50,903 nt of DNA from SGZJ01 sp949372955 (GTDB taxonomy: Bacteria > Bacteroidota > Bacteroidia > Flavobacteriales > Flavobacteriaceae): assembly GCA_949372955.1 (NCBI GenBank), contig CASIAX010000002.1:1-50903 (forward strand), read 5' to 3'. The position numbers and the translations under genes are program-made. A model generated the notes under the pieces. The model saw nothing but the letters and a program-made list of their open reading frames with translations, was not told the DNA's origin and did not search any database. This document shows positions 43,740-50,903 of the stretch, piece after piece. Position 1 is the stretch's first letter, and each line of letters starts with the position of its first letter.

Positions 43740-44246
43740 ATGAAAAATTATACACAAATATTACTAATTCTTTTAACTACATCTTGTGGAATATTATTAG
43801 TTAACTTTACTTCACAACAAACAAAATCTCAGTTAAATAAATCAATTAAAATAACAAACGACTATAAAGTGAAAAAGACAAAAGAAGAATGGAAAAAAAC
43901 TCTAAATGATGAAGAATACAGAGTTTTAATAGATAAAGGAACTGAATACCCTGGAAGTGGTGAGTATAATATTCACATGAAAGAAGGTGTTTATAATTGT
44001 AAAGGTTGTAATAACCCACTATTTACAAGTGACCAAAAATTTGAATCTGACTGTGGATGGCCAAGTTTTGATAATGCTATTGAAGGTAGTGTTGAGTATA
44101 AAAAAGATAATACTCTAGGAATGTCAAGAGTAGAAATACTTTGTACAAATTGCGGAGGACACTTAGGCCATATTTTTAATGATGGCCCTACGGAGTCAGG
44201 AAAAAGATATTGTGTAAATTCAGTTAGTATTGACTTTAAAAATTAA
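43740..44246 (+). CDS. msrB: Peptide-methionine (R)-S-oxide reductase, lipoprotein form
   Basis: The 168-residue protein has a lipobox-like TTSCG after a hydrophobic start, so it probably acts in the periplasm. The MsrB domain has two zinc CxxC pairs (YNCKGCNNPLF, EILCTNCGGHLGHIFNDGP), the motif DCGWPSFDNAI and the catalytic cysteine in KRYCVNSVSIDFK. It repairs R-methionine sulfoxide in proteins. lpdA begins five bases downstream, so the two are likely co-transcribed. Confidence 0.93.
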   Translation: MKNYTQILLILLTTSCGILLVNFTSQQTKSQLNKSIKITNDYKVKKTKEEWKKTLNDEEYRVLIDKGTEYPGSGEYNIHMKEGVYNCKGCNNPLFTSDQKFESDCGWPSFDNAIEGSVEYKKDNTLGMSRVEILCTNCGGHLGHIFNDGPTESGKRYCVNSVSIDFKN

Positions 44247-44251
44247 AAGAT

Positions 44252-45628
44252 ATGAGTAATTATGATGTGATTGTATTAGGTAGTGGTCCTGGTGGATATG
44301 TTACTGCTATTAGAGCTTCTCAGTTAGGTTTAAAGACTGCAATTGTCGAGAAAGAAAGTTTAGGAGGCGTTTGTTTAAACTGGGGATGTATTCCAACAAA
44401 AGCATTGTTGAAATCAGCTCAAGTTTTTGAATACTTAAAACATGCAAAAGATTACGGCCTTGAAGTTTCTGAATTTTCAAAAGATTTTAACGCTGTTGTT
44501 GATAGAAGTAGAAATATTGCTGGCGGAATGAGTAAAGGTGTTACTTTTTTAATGAAAAAAAATAAAATTGATGTTATAAAAGGTTATGGTAAACTTAAAG
44601 CTGGTAAAATTGTTGATGTTGATGGAGTAGATTATTCAGCTAATCATATTATAATTTCTACAGGTGCAAGATCTAGGGAATTACCATCTATTCCACAAGA
44701 TGGTAAAAAAATTATTGGATATAGACAAGCTATGACATTAAAAAAACAACCGAAGTCTATGGTCATTGTAGGTTCTGGAGCTATAGGAGTTGAATTCGCT
44801 TATTTTTATAATTCAATGGGGACTGATGTTACTATTGTTGAATATTTACCAAGTATTGTTCCTATTGAAGATAAAGACATCTCAAAAGAGTTAGAAAAAT
44901 CATTCAAAAAAAGTGGAATAAAAGTTATGACATCTTCAGAAGTATTATCTGTTGATACATCAGGAAAAGGAGTTACCGCAAAGGTTAAAACTTCTAAAGG
45001 TGAAGAAACTCTTAGTGCAGATATTATATTATCTGCCGTTGGAATTAAAACAAATATTGAAAACATTGGTCTTGAAGAAGTTGGAATAGCAGTAGATAGA
45101 GATAAAATACTTGTTGACAAATATTATGGCACTAACATCCCTGGTTATTATGCTATAGGAGATGTTACTCCTGGTCCTGCATTAGCTCATGTTGCTTCGG
45201 CAGAAGGTATTTTATGTGTTGAAAAAATCTCAGGACATGATGTTGCGCCAATAGATTACGGAAATATTCCTGGGTGTACATATTGTTCTCCTGAAATATC
45301 AAGTGTTGGTTTAACAGAACAACAAGCTATTGATAAAGGTTATGAAATCAAGGTTGGTAAATTCCCGTTTTCAGCTTCTGGAAAAGCAAGTGCGTCAGGA
45401 ACAAAAGAAGGCTTTGTGAAAGTTATCTTTGATGCGAAATATGGAGAATGGTTAGGATGTCATATGATTGGCGCTGGAGTAACTGACATGATAGCAGAAG
45501 CAGTTTTAGGAAGGAAATTAGAAACTACTGGGCAAGAAGTTTTAAAGACTATACATCCTCATCCAACAATGAGCGAGGCTGTTATGGAAGCAGTAGCTGC
45601 TGCTTATGATGAGGTAATACACCTATAA
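44252..45628 (+). CDS. lpdA: Dihydrolipoyl dehydrogenase
   Basis: The 458-residue flavoprotein has the FAD motif VIVLGSGPGGYVTAIRASQL, the redox-active disulfide GGVCLNWGCIPTKAL (residues about 40-55) and the NAD motif VIVGSGAIGVEFAYFYNSMG. It also has YYAIGDVTPGPALAHVA and the catalytic His in TIHPHPTMSEAV. It is the E3 subunit of pyruvate and 2-oxoglutarate dehydrogenases and of the glycine cleavage system (its T protein is at 21,647). Its 3' end overlaps convergent aroQ by six bases. Confidence 0.95.
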   Translation: MSNYDVIVLGSGPGGYVTAIRASQLGLKTAIVEKESLGGVCLNWGCIPTKALLKSAQVFEYLKHAKDYGLEVSEFSKDFNAVVDRSRNIAGGMSKGVTFLMKKNKIDVIKGYGKLKAGKIVDVDGVDYSANHIIISTGARSRELPSIPQDGKKIIGYRQAMTLKKQPKSMVIVGSGAIGVEFAYFYNSMGTDVTIVEYLPSIVPIEDKDISKELEKSFKKSGIKVMTSSEVLSVDTSGKGVTAKVKTSKGEETLSADIILSAVGIKTNIENIGLEEVGIAVDRDKILVDKYYGTNIPGYYAIGDVTPGPALAHVASAEGILCVEKISGHDVAPIDYGNIPGCTYCSPEISSVGLTEQQAIDKGYEIKVGKFPFSASGKASASGTKEGFVKVIFDAKYGEWLGCHMIGAGVTDMIAEAVLGRKLETTGQEVLKTIHPHPTMSEAVMEAVAAAYDEVIHL

Positions 45629-46045
45629 GTTAATAAAACTACTTAAAGCTAAACCATAACTTTTCAAACCAAAACCTAGGATAACTCCTTTAGCATGAGG
45701 AGATATAAATGATACATGTCTAAACTCTTCTCTTGAATATGTATTCGAAATATGAACCTCAATAACAGGTGAGGTAATTGAAGCTACAGCATCACCGATT
45801 CCAACTGAAGTATGTGTGTATGCAGCAGCATTTAAAATTATACCGTCAAAATCAAAACCAACTTGATGTAGTTTATCTATTATCTCTCCTTCAATATTTG
45901 ATTGAAAATAAGTAATAGAAATAGTTGGGAATTTATCTTTTTGCTCGGCAATAAAATCCTCAAAATTAATGTCACCATAAATTTCAGGCTGTCTTTTACC
46001 TAGAAGATTCAAGTTTGGTCCATTAATAATAATAATTTTTTTCAC
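45623..46045 (-). CDS. aroQ: Type II 3-dehydroquinate dehydratase
   Basis: The 140-residue protein has all landmark motifs: IINGPNLNLLGKRQPEIYGD, the SNIEGEIIDKLHQ segment, ILNAAAYTHTSVGIGDAV, VIEVHISNTYSREEFR and GVILGFGLKSYGLAL. It converts 3-dehydroquinate to 3-dehydroshikimate in the shikimate pathway. It is divergent from xerD. Confidence 0.95.
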   Translation of the reverse strand: MKKIIIINGPNLNLLGKRQPEIYGDINFEDFIAEQKDKFPTISITYFQSNIEGEIIDKLHQVGFDFDGIILNAAAYTHTSVGIGDAVASITSPVIEVHISNTYSREEFRHVSFISPHAKGVILGFGLKSYGLALSSFINL

Positions 46046-46127
46046 CTTGTAAATGTATCAAAAATTGTTAAATTAATAAATAGAACTAATAATATTTATT
46101 TTTATCAGTTTTGATTAACTTGTAGTT

Positions 46128-47015
46128 ATGAATTGGACTAATGCAATTAATGATTTTATTGATTATCTAAAAATAGAAAGAGGCTTTTCATTTAATTCTA
46201 TATCTAGCTATAAAGAAGACATTACTAAATTTAGAAAATTTATAAATAACTCTAAAAACCCATTAGAAATAAATGCAGATGATATTAAAGGATTTTTAAA
46301 TAATATTTCTAAAGAACTAAATTCGACTTCACAGTCAAGGATTATTTCAGGTTTAAGAAGTTTTTTTGAATTTTTAATATTTGAAAAATATATAAAAGAC
46401 AATCCACTGAACCTAATTGAATCTCCTAAAACATCTAGAAAACTTCCTGATGTACTTTCTTTGGAAGAAATAGATGTTTTAATTTCTAAAATAGACTTAT
46501 ACAAAGAGCAAGGAGAAAGGAATTTAGCAATTATAGAGTTACTTTATGGATGTGGAATACGAGTTAGTGAGTTAGTAGATTTGAAAATATCGGATTTATT
46601 TTTTGAAGAAAATTTCATAAAAGTTACTGGTAAAGGCAATAAGCAAAGGTTAATACCAATTGGAAATTTAACCAAACAAAAAATTAACAATTATCTAAAT
46701 AATTCTAGAAATAAAGTTAAAGTAATAAACACTTTTAATGATCATGTGTTTTTAAATAGAAGAGGTAAAAATTTAACTAGAGCAATGATTTTCACTATCA
46801 TAAAAAAATTAGCAGAAAAAGCAAACTTTAGCAAATCAATATCTCCTCATACTTTCAGACATTCTTTCGCAACACATCTATTGGAAAATGGTGCAGATTT
46901 AAGGACGATACAGCAATTATTAGGGCACGAAAGCATAACTACCACAGAAATTTACATGCATTTAGATAACAGGTACCTTAGCGAAGCATTAAACAAATTC
47001 CACCCTAGAGCTTAA
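46128..47015 (+). CDS. xerD: Tyrosine recombinase XerD
   Basis: The 295-residue protein has the SAM-like N-terminal domain (FIDYLKIERGFSFNSISSYK) and the catalytic residues: Arg in LYGCGIRVSELVDL, His and Arg in SPHTFRHSFATHLLENGADL, His in QQLLGHESITTTEIY and the Tyr in IYMHLDNRYL. Length and motifs fit the chromosome-dimer resolvase. The neighbours (aroQ, rny) are housekeeping, so this is not the integrase of a mobile element. XerC versus XerD cannot be fully settled from sequence alone. Confidence 0.92.
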   Translation: MNWTNAINDFIDYLKIERGFSFNSISSYKEDITKFRKFINNSKNPLEINADDIKGFLNNISKELNSTSQSRIISGLRSFFEFLIFEKYIKDNPLNLIESPKTSRKLPDVLSLEEIDVLISKIDLYKEQGERNLAIIELLYGCGIRVSELVDLKISDLFFEENFIKVTGKGNKQRLIPIGNLTKQKINNYLNNSRNKVKVINTFNDHVFLNRRGKNLTRAMIFTIIKKLAEKANFSKSISPHTFRHSFATHLLENGADLRTIQQLLGHESITTTEIYMHLDNRYLSEALNKFHPRA

Positions 47016-47038
47016 TGTTTTGAGATATTAAGGATTAA

Positions 47039-48610
47039 TTATTTAGCAATGTTAACCGCTCGTGTTTCTCTAATAACGGTTACTTTAACCTGTCCAGGAT
47101 ATGTCATATCTGTTTGAATCTTTTGAGAAATATCAAAAGATAGTTTGGAAGCAACTTCATCATCTACTTTCTCACTTTCAACTATAACACGAAGTTCTCT
47201 TCCTGCTTGTATTGCATAGGCTTTTTGGACACCATTATAGTCAAGAGCAATTTCTTCTAAGTTTTTTAATCTTTCAATATAGGAATCTAAAACCTGTCTC
47301 CTGGCTCCTGGCCTAGCTCCTGAAATAGCATCACAAACTTGAACTACTGGAGATAATAAAAATTTCATTTCAATTTCATCGTGGTGAGCTCCAATCGCAT
47401 TACAAACTTCTACTTTCTCTCCAAATTTTTCTGCCCACTGCATTCCTAGTATTGCATGTGGAGTTTCCGCATCTTTTTCAGAAGATGGAACTTTACCTAT
47501 ATCATGTAATAAACCAGCTCTTTTCGCTAATTTTGCGTCAATTCCAAGCTCTGCTGCCATAATACCACAAAGCTTAGAAACTTCTCTAGAATGTTGTAGT
47601 AAGTTTTGTCCATAAGAAGATCTGTATTTCATTCTTCCTACAACTTTAATTAATTCAGGATGTAAGCCGTGGATACCTAAATCAATAACAGTTCTTTTTC
47701 CAATTTCAATAATTTCTTGATCAATTTGTTTTTCCGTTTTCTTTACTATTTCTTCGATTCTTGCAGGGTGTATTCTACCATCTGTAACTAGTTTATGAAG
47801 TGATAATCTTGCAATTTCTCTTCTAATAGAATCAAAACATGATAATATAATTGCTTCTGGAGTATCATCAACAATAATTTCAACTCCAGTAGCTGCTTCT
47901 AAAGCTCTAATATTTCTTCCCTCTCTACCTATAATTCTTCCCTTTACATCGTCAGATTCAATATTAAAAACGGAAACACAATTATCTATTGATTCTTCAG
48001 TTCCTATTCGTTGAATGGTATTAATAATAATTTTTTTTGCATCTTGTTCAACGGTCATTTTAGCTTCCTCCATTCTATCTTGGATGAATTTCATAGCATC
48101 AGTTTTAGCTTCATCTTTTAAAGAGTCAAGAAGCTGTTCTTTAGCATCTTCTTCAGAAAGACCTGAAATAACTTCTAATTGTTTAATTTGATTGATTCTG
48201 CTTATATCTAACTCGCTTTTTTTCTTATCAAGGCTAGCTAATTTTTTATCAAAATCTTTGGATTTCGACTCTAAATCTAAGTTTAGATCAGATTGTATTT
48301 TCAATAATTTTGATGCTTTAGCATCTTTTTCATTGACCATACGTTCTAAAGATTTCATTTTATCTTCTCTTGAATATATTACTTTCTCGTGCTCTGATTT
48401 AAGTTCAATAAATCTTTCTTTTGCCTGTAACATTTTATCTTTTTTCAAAGATTCACCTTCTTGGTTTGCTGATTTTAAAATAATTGAAGCTTCTGTGTTC
48501 GCGTCTTTTATTATTTTAGTAGCATTTGATTTTTCAAATATTTTTGCTATTACAAAACCTACTAAGATTCCGCAAATTAAAAATATTACCGTTGTTGTTG
48601 TAAATTCCAT
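47039..48610 (-). CDS. rny: Ribonuclease Y
   Basis: The 523-residue protein has an N-terminal transmembrane helix (TVIFLICGILVGFVIAKIF) and a long coiled coil (about residues 30-200). A KH domain (DDVKGRIIGREGRNIRALEA) follows, then the HD domain with LLHDIGKVPSSEKDAETPHA and AIGAHHDEIEMKF. It is the membrane-bound endoribonuclease that starts mRNA decay. It lies downstream of zapA and the 6S-like RNA. Confidence 0.95.
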   Translation of the reverse strand: MEFTTTTVIFLICGILVGFVIAKIFEKSNATKIIKDANTEASIILKSANQEGESLKKDKMLQAKERFIELKSEHEKVIYSREDKMKSLERMVNEKDAKASKLLKIQSDLNLDLESKSKDFDKKLASLDKKKSELDISRINQIKQLEVISGLSEEDAKEQLLDSLKDEAKTDAMKFIQDRMEEAKMTVEQDAKKIIINTIQRIGTEESIDNCVSVFNIESDDVKGRIIGREGRNIRALEAATGVEIIVDDTPEAIILSCFDSIRREIARLSLHKLVTDGRIHPARIEEIVKKTEKQIDQEIIEIGKRTVIDLGIHGLHPELIKVVGRMKYRSSYGQNLLQHSREVSKLCGIMAAELGIDAKLAKRAGLLHDIGKVPSSEKDAETPHAILGMQWAEKFGEKVEVCNAIGAHHDEIEMKFLLSPVVQVCDAISGARPGARRQVLDSYIERLKNLEEIALDYNGVQKAYAIQAGRELRVIVESEKVDDEVASKLSFDISQKIQTDMTYPGQVKVTVIRETRAVNIAK

Positions 48611-48629
48611 AATTGTTAAGTTATTAAAT

Positions 48630-48793
48630 AAAAATACCTACGATAGCTATGGTTTTGTATAAACTCCTTTAAATCAAGTTTAAGGCTAATAAGTTGATCA
48701 AAGATCTGATCTAGTCAGCACAATTTTACAACTTAAACTCACCTTTTTTAAAAGAATAAGTGTTGAGTTTATCAAAAAAACTAAAGTAGGTAG
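48630..48793 (-). ncRNA. ssrS: 6S-like RNA (6S-Flavo type) candidate
   Basis: The gene-free gap between rny and zapA folds on the minus strand into a nested rod. The stems are 48786-48792 with 48635-48641 (TACCTAC/GTAGGTA), 48765-48772 with 48659-48666 (ATAAACTC/GAGTTTAT), 48732-48739 with 48677-48684 (AGTTTAAG/CTTAAACT), and 48707-48711 with 48696-48700 closing a 6-nt loop. An open bubble (10 nt against 25 nt) separates the second and third stems, as in 6S RNA, which mimics an open promoter for RNA polymerase. A T-rich tail follows the closing stem. Bacterial 6S genes often sit beside zapA. No sequence match could be run. Confidence 0.6.
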
Positions 48794-48809
48794 TTTTAAT
48801 ATTAAAAAA

Positions 48810-49097
48810 TCAAGAAATAGTCTCACTAATTAATTCATTTAACTCTTTTAATTTTATCTCAAAAGATTTATTTGAATTACTATTATCAATTGACCTTTGT
48901 TTTGTTTTTGATGCAAATTGTAAAGCACACATAGCTAAAACGTCTTGCTTATCATTAACTGAGTAACTTTGTTCTAATTGTTTTATCATATTGTTAATGT
49001 CTAACGCAGCTTTCCTTAGGCCTTCCTCTTGAGAAGGATCTATAGTAAGTGGGTAAATTCTATTAGCAATAGATAATTTTATTTTTAACTTTTCCAT
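48810..49097 (-). CDS. zapA: Cell division protein ZapA
   Basis: The 95-residue protein has the ZapA pattern: a beta-strand start KLKIKLSIANRIYPLTIDPS, then EEGLRKAALDINNMIKQLEQ, and a helical C-terminus with LAMCALQFASKTKQR. It bundles FtsZ at the division ring. It lies 13 bases downstream of a small coiled-coil gene and directly upstream of the 6S-like RNA. Confidence 0.87.
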   Translation of the reverse strand: MEKLKIKLSIANRIYPLTIDPSQEEGLRKAALDINNMIKQLEQSYSVNDKQDVLAMCALQFASKTKQRSIDNSNSNKSFEIKLKELNELISETIS

Positions 49098-49110
49098 TTA
49101 GAAACTAAGT

Positions 49111-49401
49111 TTATTCGGTTAACTGAGATATGCAATAATCAATTTCTCTAATCAATGAATTTATTTCTAGTTTAGTATCTTTAGTACCCTTATTACTACC
49201 TGAAATAGTATTAGCAATTTTAAGGGATCTATATTTTTCTTCACATAAATCAATCAAATTAGACTTTGCAAAATCTTGATTTCTAAGTAAAATTAATTCA
49301 CTCTCGAATTCAAAATTTAACTTCTGAAGCTTGGATATCTTATCCAGTAAAATTCGAATATTCTTCTCTAAAGATTCAACTATATTGTCTAAATCTTGCA
49401 T
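49111..49401 (-). CDS. Small coiled-coil protein upstream of zapA (96 aa)
   Basis: Heptad-like leucines and isoleucines run through MQDLDNIVESLEKNIRILLD and KISKLQKLNFEFESELILL. A second helical part ends LEINSLIREIDYCISQL. It has no signal peptide or catalytic motif. Position and coiled-coil nature suggest a ZapA partner with a ZapB-like role; this is inference. A perfect TAACTTTG promoter lies upstream, so it starts the zapA transcript. Confidence 0.7.
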   Translation of the reverse strand: MQDLDNIVESLEKNIRILLDKISKLQKLNFEFESELILLRNQDFAKSNLIDLCEEKYRSLKIANTISGSNKGTKDTKLEINSLIREIDYCISQLTE

Positions 49402-49426
49402 CCTATAATTAAAAATACTATTGTAA

Positions 49427-49434
49427 CAAAGTTA
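49427..49434 (-). promoter_or_regulatory. -7 element TAACTTTG of the zapA operon
   Basis: Perfect TAnnTTTG match on the minus strand, about 26 bp before the ATG at 49401. Confidence 0.5.
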
Positions 49435-49522
49435 ACATAGATATTAGAACTAACACTTCTTTTTATAAAAAATATGTTAAGAAGTTACATAAATTATAAT
49501 ATTTTTACATTTCAATTATATT

Positions 49523-50903
49523 ATGAAAAATTCATTTTTTTATCTATTTTTTTTATTAGCAAGTATATGTATCTACTCTCAAAGAATCAATAATAATCCT
49601 CTTGGTTTTGAATCTATTTTGTCTGGAACTTTTGGAGAACTAAGATCAAATCATTTTCATTCAGGTTTAGACATTAAAACAAAAGGTAAAGAAGGCGCTA
49701 AAGTTTTTTCTGTAAACGAAGGATATGTAAGTAGGATTAAGATATCTAGGGGAGGGTATGGAAAAGCTATTTATATTAAACACCTTGATGGCACTACTTC
49801 AGTCTATGCACATTTACAAAAGTTTTCATCTAAGATCGATAGCATAGTAAAGAAATTACAATACAAAAATGAAAATTACGAAATTGAGTTTTTCCCTGCT
49901 GTTAATGAAATAAATATTTCAAACAATGAAATCATTGCATATTCTGGTAATACAGGAGGCTCTAGCGGTCCACATCTTCATTTTGAAATAAGAGACATTA
50001 ACCAAAAGCCGTTAAATCCTTTAGATTATGGAATTAATGTTACTGATACAAAAGCACCAAATCTCAAAGCGTTAAAATTGTATAAACTGCATAAAAATAG
50101 CGAGATTCTGTCCTCCAGAAATCTATCTTTTTATAAATTAAGTAACAATAAATATATTACAGACACTATTTATGATACAGGTGATATAGGTTTTGGGGTT
50201 CAAGCCTTTGACCGACAAGATCTAGCAAATAATAAAAATGGAATATATAAACTTAATACTTTTATAAATCTAGATACAATTTTAAAAGTAGCTTTTAATA
50301 AATTTTCATTTGACGAAACAAAACACATAAATAGATTAATCGATTATTCAGAATTTAAAAAAAATAAAAAGAGATTTATAAAATTATTTATTCAAGAAAA
50401 TAATCCGCTATCTGTATTTAAAAAAGAGTTGAATAAAGGGGTGATTGAGCTTAAAATAGATAGTAGCTATATATTTAGAATAGAACTCGTTGATTTTAAT
50501 AATAATTTAGCTGAAATTATTATTCCAATAAAAGAAAAAGAATCTAAAACTAAAAATATAGATGCTGAAGTAGTCAAAATAGAAGACATTAATAAAAAGT
50601 TTATTAATATAAATAAGAAATATTTTATCTCCAAAAACAACTCTTCAATTTCAATTGATAAAGAATCTTTTTATTCTAGTATTTTTCTTAAAATAGATAG
50701 TAAAATCGATACTCTAACTATAAACAGTGATACAATTCCTTTAATCAAATCATTGAGAATAAAATTCAAAAAAACTACTTTCAATAACTCATACATAGGA
50801 AAACTAATTAAAAAATCTAATAAAAGCAGTTTTGTCTCATCAAATGTTAAGGGAGATTCTATTGTAGCTTATACAAAGAGTCTTGGGACTTATATCTTGG
50901 CAA
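49523..50903 (+). CDS. M23 family metallopeptidase, C-terminus outside the window
   Basis: The ATG at 49523 starts a signal peptide (KNSFFYLFFLLASICIYSQ). The peptidase domain has the zinc ligands in GELRSNHFHSGLDIKTKGKE (HxxxD type), SVYAHLQKF and GSSGPHLHFEIRD, so the active site is complete. Beyond residue about 180 follows a long beta-rich extension rich in lysine and isoleucine, still open at the window end (460 codons so far). The enzyme would cut peptidoglycan crosslinks in the periplasm. It is divergent from the zapA operon, which fits a role near division or growth. Confidence 0.88.
   Translation, partial: MKNSFFYLFFLLASICIYSQRINNNPLGFESILSGTFGELRSNHFHSGLDIKTKGKEGAKVFSVNEGYVSRIKISRGGYGKAIYIKHLDGTTSVYAHLQKFSSKIDSIVKKLQYKNENYEIEFFPAVNEINISNNEIIAYSGNTGGSSGPHLHFEIRDINQKPLNPLDYGINVTDTKAPNLKALKLYKLHKNSEILSSRNLSFYKLSNNKYITDTIYDTGDIGFGVQAFDRQDLANNKNGIYKLNTFINLDTILKVAFNKFSFDETKHINRLIDYSEFKKNKKRFIKLFIQENNPLSVFKKELNKGVIELKIDSSYIFRIELVDFNNNLAEIIIPIKEKESKTKNIDAEVVKIEDINKKFININKKYFISKNNSSISIDKESFYSSIFLKIDSKIDTLTINSDTIPLIKSLRIKFKKTTFNNSYIGKLIKKSNKSSFVSSNVKGDSIVAYTKSLGTYILA

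Noticed and set aside
46128..47015. Tyrosine recombinase as the enzyme of the repeat array
   Set aside because: Length, motifs and housekeeping neighbours fit chromosomal XerD, and it is more than 40 kb away. A role on the repeats cannot be excluded but nothing in the window supports it.

Overview
The window looks like a chromosomal segment of a low-GC, AT-rich member of the Bacteroidota, most likely a marine-type Flavobacteriaceae. The evidence is: a T9SS component (PorQ) together with a protein carrying a T9SS C-terminal sorting tail; lipoproteins with short lipoboxes; hardly any Shine-Dalgarno sequences; promoters of the TAnnTTTG type; a DnaX without zinc module; and a gene order (gcvT / sugar-nucleotide reductase / yebC; DUF3822 / rsmD / rnpB / dnaX; porQ / cmk / rpsA; M23 peptidase / zapA / 6S-like RNA / rny) familiar from flavobacteria.

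Layout. Positions 1-5,860 form an accessory block: tiny membrane proteins, a lipoprotein, a BspA/DUF285 surface protein and an M23-like gene. Several are broken by single-base indels. Six copies of a 35-70 bp, partly palindromic repeat punctuate this block. Each copy lies where one minus-strand gene ends and the next begins, and one stem pair covaries between copies. The block ends in remnants of a winged-helix or replication-type gene, iteron-like repeats and a 3 x 11 bp tandem repeat, next to a tRNA-Arg/Pro/Ser cluster (5,895-6,165). This is a plausible integration hot spot.

Positions 6,250-50,903 are dense core genome. They hold a PgpH-type c-di-AMP hydrolase, thiolase, a C40 peptidase, a TPR protein, gyrA, clpC, hutH, a TlpA-like lipoprotein, an M1 peptidase, gcvT, a reductase that appears to start at ATT, yebC, an AlkA-type glycosylase, a PlsC-like acyltransferase, kdsB, a RecD/Pif1-like helicase, a conserved membrane protein, DUF3822, rsmD, rnpB, dnaX, ppx, pdxH, rnz, pyrB, pyrR, rpsA, cmk, porQ, lon, an MFS permease, msrB, lpdA, aroQ, xerD, rny, a 6S-like RNA, zapA, a small coiled-coil protein and a truncated M23 peptidase.

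Systems represented. RNA processing and translation: rnpB, rnz, rny, rsmD, rpsA. Replication and segregation: gyrA, dnaX, xerD. Proteostasis: clpC, lon. Envelope: kdsB, the acyltransferase, porQ, M23 and C40 peptidases. Pyrimidine metabolism: pyrB, pyrR, cmk. Division: zapA and its neighbour.

The strongest unusual signals are: (1) the repeat-punctuated small-gene array; (2) dnaX interrupted at an A10 run exactly where a gamma/tau recoding site would be expected; (3) a second gene with an in-phase A_AAA_AAC heptamer; (4) a same-frame ATT start directly after the gcvT stop; (5) an rpsA reading frame broken inside a tandem duplication by one base that completes a palindrome; (6) a rod-like 6S RNA candidate beside zapA. 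Assembly indels remain the main rival explanation for the frame breaks.
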